Of a stretch of 12,279 bases of DNA, positions 7,157 through 12,279 are shown piece after piece. This DNA is from JBCDIQ01 sp039024295 (lineage in GTDB: Bacteria > Bacteroidota > Bacteroidia > J057): NCBI GenBank assembly GCA_039024295.1, contig JBCDIQ010000158.1:1-12279 (forward strand), written 5' to 3'. Numbering within the stretch: the stretch's first letter is position 1; every line of letters starts with the position of its first letter. The position numbers and the translations under genes are program-made. The notes below the pieces were generated by a model, which had not been told where the DNA came from, did no database searches, and saw only the letters and a program-made list of their open reading frames with translations.

Positions 7157-7942
7157 GTAATCCTCCTTACGACTTTAAAAGAAGTCTTACGCGTGTTGAC
7201 AGTCACCGGGGTTTTGTCCTGTTTTTTTCTTTCCCCCACACGAGCCCAGGTAAGTCTTTCTGACTCAGCGATTGCCTTGACCATGCTCAATGTGAGTTTT
7301 CGGTCTCAAATTCCCGGAGGTGACTTTGCCGACAGGTTTGGCTTTACCTCTACCCTTGGAGCGGAGGTAGGCTATAAATTTTCCAACAACTTTTACGTGA
7401 TAGGAGGAGGTTTTTTTATGCTTGGGGGAACCGTGAATGAAGATTCTATCCTGGATGCAGTTCTCACCCAAAACGGACTGGTCATCGGAGACGATGGGGT
7501 GCAAACGGGGTTTAACCTCCGCCAACAAGGATTCATCATTCCCATCTCCATCGGAAAGATCTTTCCACTGGGAAAACCCAATCCCAATTGTGGCATTTTT
7601 GTAGAGGTAGGTGGACAATTTATCCAACATAAAATACGCATTAATGTCCCTGACAATGATGCAGCTGCCCTTTCAGGGGATTACCTCAAAGGCTACGACC
7701 GCCTGACCAACGGGATTGGTGCCAGACAGGCTATCGGCTATCGGTATTTCAGCAATAATGGCTACCTCAATTTTGGGATTGGACTGGAATTCAGCCAGAG
7801 TTTCACCCAAAACCGCCGTACCATCAATGTAGACACAGGACTCCGCGATGCCAGCGATCGCGTAGAACTGCTTTCTGGTTTTTATGTTAACTGGACCTAC
7901 CTGCTATACAAAAAGGCCCCCTCACAATTTTATTTCAATTGA
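7139..7942 (+). CDS. Outer-membrane beta-barrel protein, family unrecognised
   Basis: The 267-residue product has a long N-terminal signal sequence (hydrophobic stretch about residues 18-32, TRAQ end, cut near residues 35-37). It is followed by alternating amphipathic strands rich in G, Y, F and N, for example LGAEVGYKFSNNFYVIGGGF, GFIIPISIGKIF, GIFVEVGGQF and GYLNFGIGLEFSQSF. This pattern is typical of 8-12-stranded Bacteroidota outer-membrane barrels. It ends YFN, an aromatic-containing C-terminus compatible with barrel assembly. I do not recognise a named family and assign no transport function. Its stop codon overlaps the waaA start (TGATG), implying co-translation with lipopolysaccharide core synthesis. 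The start ATG lies 50 bp from the divergent sugar operon. A shorter start at an in-frame GTG/TTG near 7193 would give a more usual signal length. Confidence 0.8.
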   Translation: MVYKRQVILLTTLKEVLRVLTVTGVLSCFFLSPTRAQVSLSDSAIALTMLNVSFRSQIPGGDFADRFGFTSTLGAEVGYKFSNNFYVIGGGFFMLGGTVNEDSILDAVLTQNGLVIGDDGVQTGFNLRQQGFIIPISIGKIFPLGKPNPNCGIFVEVGGQFIQHKIRINVPDNDAAALSGDYLKGYDRLTNGIGARQAIGYRYFSNNGYLNFGIGLEFSQSFTQNRRTINVDTGLRDASDRVELLSGFYVNWTYLLYKKAPSQFYFN

Positions 7943-9198
7943 TGAGGATACTCTACAACTTTTTGATACACGGGTATGGACTGGTGCTCCGTCTGCCATT
8001 TATATTGAATCCCAAAGCTAAAAAATGGGTTCAAGGGAGGAAAAAATGGCCAGAGCGGTTGGCTGCTGGGGTTGATCCAAGACATAGCTGGGTTTGGTTT
8101 CATTGCGCTTCACTGGGTGAATTTGAACAAGGACGTCCTTTAATGGAAGTCATAAAAAAAGAATACCCCAATCTTCGTATCCTGGTTACCTTTTTTTCCC
8201 CATCGGGGTATGAAATTCGACATAATCATCCCCTGCCAGATCACGTTGCATATTTGCCCTTGGACACGCCCAGGCAGGTTCGAAACTTCCTCGAAATTGT
8301 GCGACCGGTAGCAGCATTCTTTATCAAATATGAGCTTTGGTTAAATTACCTATCAGAACTCTATAAACGGCAGGTTCCCACCCTATTGGTATCTGCCAGG
8401 GTTCGTGAAAATAGCTCGTTTTTCAAAAGCGCATTAGCTCCAGCTTATAAAAAAGCGTTTCGGCAGTTCAGGGCCATATTTACCCAGGATCAGTTATCTG
8501 CGGATCTCATAAAACAGTTCGCAAATCCTCCGATGGTAGCCGTTAGCGGAGACACCCGTTACGACCGGGTTTGGGCCACAGCAAAGCAATTCTCCGAAAT
8601 TCCTCAAGTTGCCCAATTCAAGCAGGGCAGAACGTGTTTAATGGCCGGAAGCACTTGGCCCAAAGGAGAAGCCTTGGTTTTTGAAGCATATGAAACCCTG
8701 CTTCAAAAGCACGATGTATGCATGGTCGTTGCCCCCCACGAGATTCATCAAAACCGAATCGAAAAGTGGATGCAAAAATTTCCAGCGGAAAGTATTCGGT
8801 GGTCAGATATAGATCAACTCAACTCCCAGCACAAAATTTTGTGGATTGACAACATTGGAATGTTGTCAAGGCTCTATTACTATGCGGACATAGCATACGT
8901 AGGTGGGGGTTGGGGTACAGGGTTGCACAACATCTTGGAAGCTGCCGTCTTCGGTGCGCCCGTCTTCTTTGGTCCTGAACACCAAAAATTTCCTGAAGCA
9001 TCCGAAATGATACGGGAAGGTGCTGCGTTCTCAATAGACAGCTCAGTTGTTTTTCAGGAGAAGCTCACAGAACTATTGAATAGCCCACCTTTGCTAGCGT
9101 CATACAACCAACAAAATCGACTCTTTGTAGAGCAGCGTAAAGGAGCTACAGAGATTATCCTAAGCTGGATAAAGCAGGAAGGGCTGATCTGCCCTTAA
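7942..9198 (+). CDS. waaA: 3-deoxy-D-manno-octulosonic acid (Kdo) transferase
   Basis: This 418-residue GT30 glycosyltransferase adds Kdo from CMP-Kdo to the lipid A precursor on the inner face of the cytoplasmic membrane. Residues 2-22 form the hydrophobic N-terminal anchor. The catalytic-type glutamate is E60 in WFHCASLGEFEQG. Later family blocks are LVTFFSPSGYE, FIKYELWLNYL, VSARVRENSSFF, VSGDTRYDR, MAGSTWPKGE, VAPHEIHQNR, and the nucleotide-binding YVGGGWGTGLHNILEAAVFG. The ATG at 7942 shares its A with the stop of the preceding barrel gene. A TTG one codon upstream is also open but unlikely. Length and motifs are complete. One or two Kdo additions cannot be told from sequence. Confidence 0.95.
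   Translation: MRILYNFLIHGYGLVLRLPFILNPKAKKWVQGRKKWPERLAAGVDPRHSWVWFHCASLGEFEQGRPLMEVIKKEYPNLRILVTFFSPSGYEIRHNHPLPDHVAYLPLDTPRQVRNFLEIVRPVAAFFIKYELWLNYLSELYKRQVPTLLVSARVRENSSFFKSALAPAYKKAFRQFRAIFTQDQLSADLIKQFANPPMVAVSGDTRYDRVWATAKQFSEIPQVAQFKQGRTCLMAGSTWPKGEALVFEAYETLLQKHDVCMVVAPHEIHQNRIEKWMQKFPAESIRWSDIDQLNSQHKILWIDNIGMLSRLYYYADIAYVGGGWGTGLHNILEAAVFGAPVFFGPEHQKFPEASEMIREGAAFSIDSSVVFQEKLTELLNSPPLLASYNQQNRLFVEQRKGATEIILSWIKQEGLICP
9179..9196 (+). terminator. Weak hairpin at the 3' end of waaA
   Basis: AAGGGC (9179-9184) pairs with GCCCTT (9191-9196) around a 6-base loop, ending on the first base of the waaA stop codon. No T tract follows, so it is at best a weak or Rho-assisted terminator, or a 3'-end stabiliser. 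Confidence 0.25.
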
Positions 9199-9217
9199 CC
9201 TTCCACTGAGATATTTG

Positions 9218-9231
9218 GTATATATATATAC
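9218..9231. repeat. 14-bp alternating TA palindrome between waaA and the next gene
   Basis: GTATATATATATAC is a perfect palindrome of alternating T and A in the 126-bp gap after waaA. It follows GATATTTG (9212-9219 region), one mismatch from a TAnnTTTG box. Further down, TTG (9289-9291), 21 bp and TATTTTG (9313-9319) make an imperfect promoter candidate just before the ATG at 9325. No function is shown; it may only be a simple repeat. Confidence 0.4.
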
Positions 9232-9324
9232 AAGTAAGGAAAAAGGCGTGAAGCGTAGAAATTCTGCAAGAAATCCTGAAAAAGCCAATTGAATTAATCA
9301 CATTAAAAACCGTATTTTGTAACC

Positions 9325-9672
9325 ATGAAAAAGTGTTTGGCGCTCTTCTCAATTTTATTTCTGTTCATCGCTATCCCTTCCAAAGCAGTTCCCCCTGCCC
9401 CTCAACAAACAGCCCCTCGGTTGTACATCAACAATACGACACAAAATGATAAGTATGTGCTTATCAACTATGAAATCACCTACGGAGGGTATGTAGAGAT
9501 ACATCTATTTGATACTGAGGGACAAAAAATCTGGATACATGGGCAGGTAGCCGAAAAAATAGGAGACCACACCTTTAGGATACCTGTAAAGCCCCTTAAA
9601 CCAGGGTCCAGGTATACGTACTTTTTTCGATACAAAGGAGAGGAATATTCCGGCAGTTTTTATGCTGCCTGA
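9325..9672 (+). CDS. Small secreted single beta-sandwich-domain protein
   Basis: The 115-residue protein has a textbook signal peptide (MKKCLALFSILFLFIAIPSKA, cut after residue 21), a short proline-rich linker (VPPAPQQTAP), then one domain of about 80 residues. That domain (YVEIHLFDTEGQKIW, then GDHTFRIPVKPLKPGSRYTYFFRYKGEEY) has the strand-turn order of the FlgD/Por-tail immunoglobulin-like fold: an 'I-x-L-x-D-x-x-G-x' strand, a G-x-H-x-F strand, an L-x-P-G-x-Y strand and a terminal strand. It is not the tail of a larger protein and lacks the basic end of a sorting signal. I do not recognise a named family, and the function is unknown. It lies 59 bp before the FKBP gene on the same strand and is probably co-transcribed, so both may act in the periplasm or at the surface. 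Confidence 0.75.
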   Translation: MKKCLALFSILFLFIAIPSKAVPPAPQQTAPRLYINNTTQNDKYVLINYEITYGGYVEIHLFDTEGQKIWIHGQVAEKIGDHTFRIPVKPLKPGSRYTYFFRYKGEEYSGSFYAA

Positions 9673-9731
9673 TACCGCTCTCCATGTATCATCAGTTTTA
9701 ACACATTACACGCTCACCCAAGCTCATATTT

Positions 9732-10466
9732 ATGAAACCCATTGTCACTGTTTTTCTCTCCCTGTTTCTATCGATACTCGCCCCTTCCCATCTTGTGGCA
9801 GACTGTGATTGTCCGGAGGTGGAAGGTTTTCAGGCAGATTTCTGTTTCTCTCTGGAGGAAATACCGGGTAAATGTGCCCAGTTTAAAATGGATTCAGATA
9901 AATTTTACTTCCATCCAAAAGGGAAAAAGACAGTTGAGATTGCTACCCCCAAAGTAACAGACCTTGACTATTTTCTTGATCTGGCCAACAACAAAAAGCT
10001 GAAACTAAAAGCAGTTGATATTTTATTCATCCAGGAAGCACTTACCCGTTGGGAAGAGAAACAGCTGGCCACAGTAATTGAACTCGCATCGGGAACCTTG
10101 TTCAAAGGGGACGAGCTCACCGCTATGAACTTTGAAACCCAGGAATCGGGACTGGGACTCAACATGCTAAGACAAGGAAACGGTAAGCTTCCGGAAAAAG
10201 GGAAAAATGTAAAGGTCCATTATAGAGGATACCTGGCAAATGGAACTGTTTTCGATGCTTCCTATGACCGGGGTCAGCCCATTGAATTTCCGCTGGGAGT
10301 GGGCCGTGTGATCAAGGGTTGGGATGAAGGAATCGCTCTATTGCCCGTTGGAAGCAGGGGTATTTTGAAGATACCCGCAGAGATCGGCTACGGCAACCGT
10401 ACCGTGGGCAGTATTCCCGCCAATTCCACCTTGTATTTTGACGTATTTGTAGCTGATGCCCAATAG
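9732..10466 (+). CDS. Secreted FKBP-type peptidyl-prolyl cis-trans isomerase
   Basis: The 244-residue protein has a signal peptide ending near LVA (residue 23), so it should work in the periplasm as a folding catalyst. Residues about 138-243 form one complete FKBP domain. The positions matching the human FKBP12 pocket are all present: Y164, F174, D175, V193, I194, W197, Y220 and F237, within VKVHYRGYLANGTVFDAS and VIKGWDEGIALLPVG. The N-terminal part (24-137) is not a recognised domain. It begins with four cysteines (C25, C27, C38, C48) that could form two disulfides, and it contains a charged helical stretch (about 88-120). It is not a lipoprotein, because D precedes the first cysteine. The stop codon lies in the loop of its own terminator. 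Catalytic competence is likely; the client proteins are unknown. Confidence 0.92.
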   Translation: MKPIVTVFLSLFLSILAPSHLVADCDCPEVEGFQADFCFSLEEIPGKCAQFKMDSDKFYFHPKGKKTVEIATPKVTDLDYFLDLANNKKLKLKAVDILFIQEALTRWEEKQLATVIELASGTLFKGDELTAMNFETQESGLGLNMLRQGNGKLPEKGKNVKVHYRGYLANGTVFDASYDRGQPIEFPLGVGRVIKGWDEGIALLPVGSRGILKIPAEIGYGNRTVGSIPANSTLYFDVFVADAQ

Positions 10467-10487
10467 CCACCTGGGCATCTACTTTTT
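10455..10487 (+). terminator. Terminator overlapping the end of the FKBP gene
   Basis: A perfect 8-bp stem, GATGCCCA (10455-10462) with TGGGCATC (10472-10479), has a 9-base loop that contains the TAG stop codon (10464-10466). It is followed by TAC and five T residues (10483-10487). The left arm therefore encodes the last residues of the FKBP protein. It separates the FKBP transcript from ilvE. Confidence 0.75.
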
Positions 10488-10562
10488 CATATTTGACAAT
10501 GGTTTTTATCTGTTGTCTTAGTCACGCAAATCATTGTATGTAACAAAAAGAGATGAAACATT

Positions 10563-11597
10563 ATGAATGTGAAAGAATTAACCCCCAACGGCTCGCACGG
10601 AGCCGTACCTGCCTCTCCTACTCCCTCACCTTCTGTTTCCATTAGGGTGCGCCCTGTAGAAGTTTCTCGTATCCATGAGGTCGACATGAATCATATCCCA
10701 TTTGGGAGGGTTTTTGGTGACCACATGCTGATCGCCCATTACCGGGATGGCAAATGGCAGTCTCCTCAAATCATTCCCTATGGTGATTTGAAGTTCTCGC
10801 CAGCCATGTCTGCCCTGAACTATGGCCAGTCCATTTTTGAGGGAATGAAGGCATTCAGAAGCCCAGAAGGGCAACCTTTGCTGTTCCGGCCCTATGACAA
10901 CCACCACCGAATCAACCGCTCTGCAGAGCGGATGTGCATGCCGCCTATCCCTGAACATGTTTTCATTGATGGCTTGAAAACGCTCATCAACCTCGATGAA
11001 CAGTGGATTCCCCCCGCTGATAAGGGTGCCCTTTACATTCGTCCGCTCTACTTTGCTACGGATGAATACATTGGGGTGAAAAATTCAAATAATTACACCT
11101 TTGTCATCTTTACTTGCCCCGTAGGTGCTTATTACAAAGACCCTGTTAACCTGTTAGCCACGAAAGAATTTGTTCGTGCGGGCATCGGTGGAACTGGAAG
11201 TGCCAAAGCTGCTGGAAATTACGCAGCAGCCATGCTTCCTGACCGTCTGGCACGCGAAAGAGGCTACCACAATATGCTATGGCTAGACGGGAGAGACCAC
11301 CTCTACATAGAAGAATGCGGCACAATGAACGTATTCTTCGTGATTGACGGAACTGTGCTTACCCCACGGCTTACCGGGACTATCCTTCCGGGAATTACCC
11401 GCTCAAGCGTGATTCGTCTCGTCAAAGACGCCGGATACAAATTTGAGAGCCGCCGGATTTCTATCCACGAAATTGAAGAGGCCTTTGAACAAGGTCTGCT
11501 GGAAGATGCATTCGGCACTGGGACTGCAGCTGGAATCGCTCCGATTAACTACATTGGCTTTTCTGGTAAAAAGCTGATGCTTCCTCCCATGGAATAA
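10563..11597 (+). CDS. ilvE: Branched-chain amino acid aminotransferase (type II), truncated by an in-frame stop
   Basis: This fold-type IV PLP enzyme interconverts leucine, isoleucine and valine with their 2-keto acids using glutamate/2-oxoglutarate in the cytosol. Type II BCAT blocks are clear: FGRVFGDHMLIAHY (48-60), LNYGQSIFEGMKAF (85-98), FRPYDNHHRINRSAERM (108-124), PVGAYYKDPVNLLATKEFVRA, the PLP lysine K215 in GTGSAKAAGNYAA, EECGTMNVFFV (250-260), and FGTGTAAGIAPI (317-328). The first ~30 residues are a P/S/T-rich extension with no internal ATG before residue 42. The frame stops at TAA 11595-11597 after PPME, giving 344 residues. The next 29 codons continue in the same frame with the normal BCAT C-terminus, so the intact gene would encode 374 residues. 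The protein may be non-functional, or the stop may be a sequencing error. A terminator follows the natural end, not this stop. Confidence 0.9.
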   Translation: MNVKELTPNGSHGAVPASPTPSPSVSIRVRPVEVSRIHEVDMNHIPFGRVFGDHMLIAHYRDGKWQSPQIIPYGDLKFSPAMSALNYGQSIFEGMKAFRSPEGQPLLFRPYDNHHRINRSAERMCMPPIPEHVFIDGLKTLINLDEQWIPPADKGALYIRPLYFATDEYIGVKNSNNYTFVIFTCPVGAYYKDPVNLLATKEFVRAGIGGTGSAKAAGNYAAAMLPDRLARERGYHNMLWLDGRDHLYIEECGTMNVFFVIDGTVLTPRLTGTILPGITRSSVIRLVKDAGYKFESRRISIHEIEEAFEQGLLEDAFGTGTAAGIAPINYIGFSGKKLMLPPME

Positions 11598-11687
11598 CGT
11601 ACCGTTTCAAATTGGCTGGCAAAATCTCTTGAAGGCATCAAGACTGGCAAAGCAGAAGATCCCTATGGCTGGACAGTCCAGATATAA
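11598..11687 (+). pseudogene. ilvE: In-frame 3' remnant of ilvE beyond the premature TAA
   Basis: Directly after TAA 11595-11597, 29 codons read RTVSNWLAKSLEGIKTGKAE and then DPYGWTVQI before a TAA at 11685-11687. This is the expected last helix and the G-W ending of type II branched-chain aminotransferases (family pattern: R-x-x-S/G ... I-x-x-G-x-x-x-D-x-x-G-W). The frame is unchanged, so a single base substitution (for example from CAA, GAA or AAA) explains the break. Nothing suggests an independent gene: there is no start codon or ribosome site. Confidence 0.8.
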
Positions 11688-11710
11688 CTTCATATTCATC
11701 ATATAGAACG

Positions 11711-11745
11711 CCCGGAGTCGCCTAAGGTAACTCCGGGATTTTTTA
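11711..11745 (+). terminator. Rho-independent terminator after ilvE
   Basis: CCCGGAGT (11711-11718) pairs perfectly with ACTCCGGG (11730-11737) around an 11-base loop, and ATTTTTTATT follows. It begins 24 bp after the natural ilvE end at 11687, which supports that end as the original one. Confidence 0.85.
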
Positions 11746-11842
11746 TTGCTACGGAATCCTAGTAAAAAGGCCGTCTTATTAGCCCTGGAATCCATCTATA
11801 AACCCAGGAATTCTATTCAACTATGATCACATTGAACCCGAA

Positions 11843-12093
11843 CTAATCATCTGAAGTATCAAGAACAAGGTCATTCCCATCCTGATCAATTTTTATGGCA
11901 ACAATCGAAACCTTTCCATTAGTTGTTAAATCGAATGTTAGGTTCTCTCGACTTTGACAGTTAATTTTCCTAACGTTGTGATTTATAGCTGTTTGCAGTT
12001 TTGATTTTGCGCAGGTTGCCACTACTTCTTTTCCGAAGCGGTGTAAAATTCTGGGGGGATGTCACTTTGGAGTTGTTCTATGCCAACTCCCAT
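11843..12093 (-). pseudogene. Small unrecognised gene split by a one-base frameshift
   Basis: An ATG at 12093 opens MGVGIEQLQSDIPPEFYTAS and, a few codons on, stops at TAG 12024-12022 after only 23 residues. Another frame is open over the same place. It gives EVVATCAKSKLQTAINHNVR from about the A-run at 12032-12029 and continues to LVLDTSDD and TAG at 11845-11843. The 251-bp span is one base short of 84 codons. Restoring one A in GGAAAAG joins the frames into an 83-residue protein of coding-like composition. I recognise no family. The ATG overlaps the stop of the ORF entering from the right edge by 16 bp, as in an operon. Possible readings are a real pseudogene, a homopolymer sequencing error, or two unrelated short ORFs. 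Confidence 0.45.
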
Positions 12094-12278
12094 TCTTCTA
12101 TAGGGGTAAGGTTTTGGGGTTGTTTGATTCTACAAATTCTGAGCAGGCTTGCTGCCTGTGGTTCAAGTTTAGCTTTGAGGTAGTAGGGCTGTTTGTTGAT
12201 ATTGACCTTCGAGACCTCGATAGAGTTGATCACCTCTTTGATTTTTTGTGGGGAGAGTTTGAGGTCATTTTTCTTGAG
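12078..12278 (-). CDS. C-terminal fragment of an unidentified protein, cut by the window edge
   Basis: From the right edge the - strand is open for 66 codons (LKKNDLKLSPQKIKEVINSI first, ending LTPIEEWELA) to TAG at 12080-12078. There is no start inside the window. The composition is coding-like: a lysine-rich helix, then a short YYLK strand motif and a helix ending in RICRIKQP. The 'short beta motif plus helix plus proline' tail loosely recalls the C-termini of some IS transposases, but I cannot name a family and do not claim one. No terminal inverted repeats are visible. The rest of 11746-12279 holds only the frameshifted gene and AT-rich DNA. Confidence 0.4.
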   Translation of the reverse strand, partial: LKKNDLKLSPQKIKEVINSIEVSKVNINKQPYYLKAKLEPQAASLLRICRIKQPQNLTPIEEWELA

Positions 12279-12279
12279 C

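Noticed and set aside
7939..7941. TTG start for waaA one codon before the ATG
   Set aside because: The ATG at 7942 in a TGATG overlap is the standard coupled start and gives the same protein minus one residue.
9798..9815. Lipobox for the FKBP protein (LVADC)
   Set aside because: The residue before the cysteine is D, not G, A or S, so signal peptidase I cleavage is more likely.
12001..12183. A 60-codon + strand ORF near the right end
   Set aside because: It is antisense to the - strand frames that read as protein-like, and its own translation is leucine/serine-rich without any motif.
1..12279. CRISPR arrays, tRNA or rRNA genes, att sites
   Set aside because: I saw no spaced direct repeats, cloverleaf genes, rRNA segments or integrase-type genes in the window.

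Overview
The window looks like a chromosomal segment from a marine or aquatic Bacteroidota, most likely of the Saprospirales (Lewinella/Haliscomenobacter type). Three things point there: a secreted protein with a C-terminal type IX secretion (Por) sorting domain joined to a dockerin-like and a cohesin-like module, promoter candidates of the Bacteroidota TTG-N17-23-TAnnTTTG type, and no clear Shine-Dalgarno sequences. The lineage is inferred from protein style; no rRNA or marker-gene search was possible.

Layout. (1) 135-2186, +: a large secreted beta-helix/dockerin/cohesin-like protein with a T9SS tail, closed by a strong terminator. (2) 7088-2319, -: a compact nucleotide-sugar operon, in transcription order a WbpD-like left-handed beta-helix N-acetyltransferase (TTG start), a WbpE-like DegT aminotransferase, UDP-glucose 6-dehydrogenase (ugd), UDP-glucuronate decarboxylase (uxs) and an RmlC-type epimerase (rfbC). 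The last four are tightly spaced or overlapping. (3) 7139-9198, +: an outer-membrane beta-barrel protein coupled by a TGATG overlap to the Kdo transferase waaA. It diverges from the sugar operon across only 50 bp, in which two Bacteroidota -7 boxes lie back to back. (4) 9325-10466, +: a small secreted single-domain protein and a secreted FKBP-type prolyl isomerase, ended by a terminator that starts inside the FKBP gene. (5) 10563-11687, +: a type II branched-chain aminotransferase (ilvE) broken by an in-frame TAA 30 codons before its natural end, then a terminator. (6) 11843-12278, -: an unidentified ORF entering from the right edge, overlapped by a small gene that appears to carry a one-base frameshift.

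How the genes work together. Regions 2 and 3 form a cell-envelope block. Ugd and Uxs convert UDP-glucose to UDP-glucuronate and on to UDP-xylose or the 4-keto-pentose. The aminotransferase/acetyltransferase pair matches the last two steps to UDP-2,3-diacetamido-glucuronate-type sugars, and RfbC belongs to dTDP-rhamnose synthesis. All would feed O-antigen or exopolysaccharide, while WaaA builds the lipid A-Kdo core. Partner enzymes (WbpA/WbpB, RfbA/B/D, glycosyltransferases) are not in the window.

I found no convincing new defence or mobile system. The most notable items are the interrupted ilvE, the frameshifted gene at the right end, the overlapping opposed promoters, and the dockerin plus cohesin-like architecture of the first gene.
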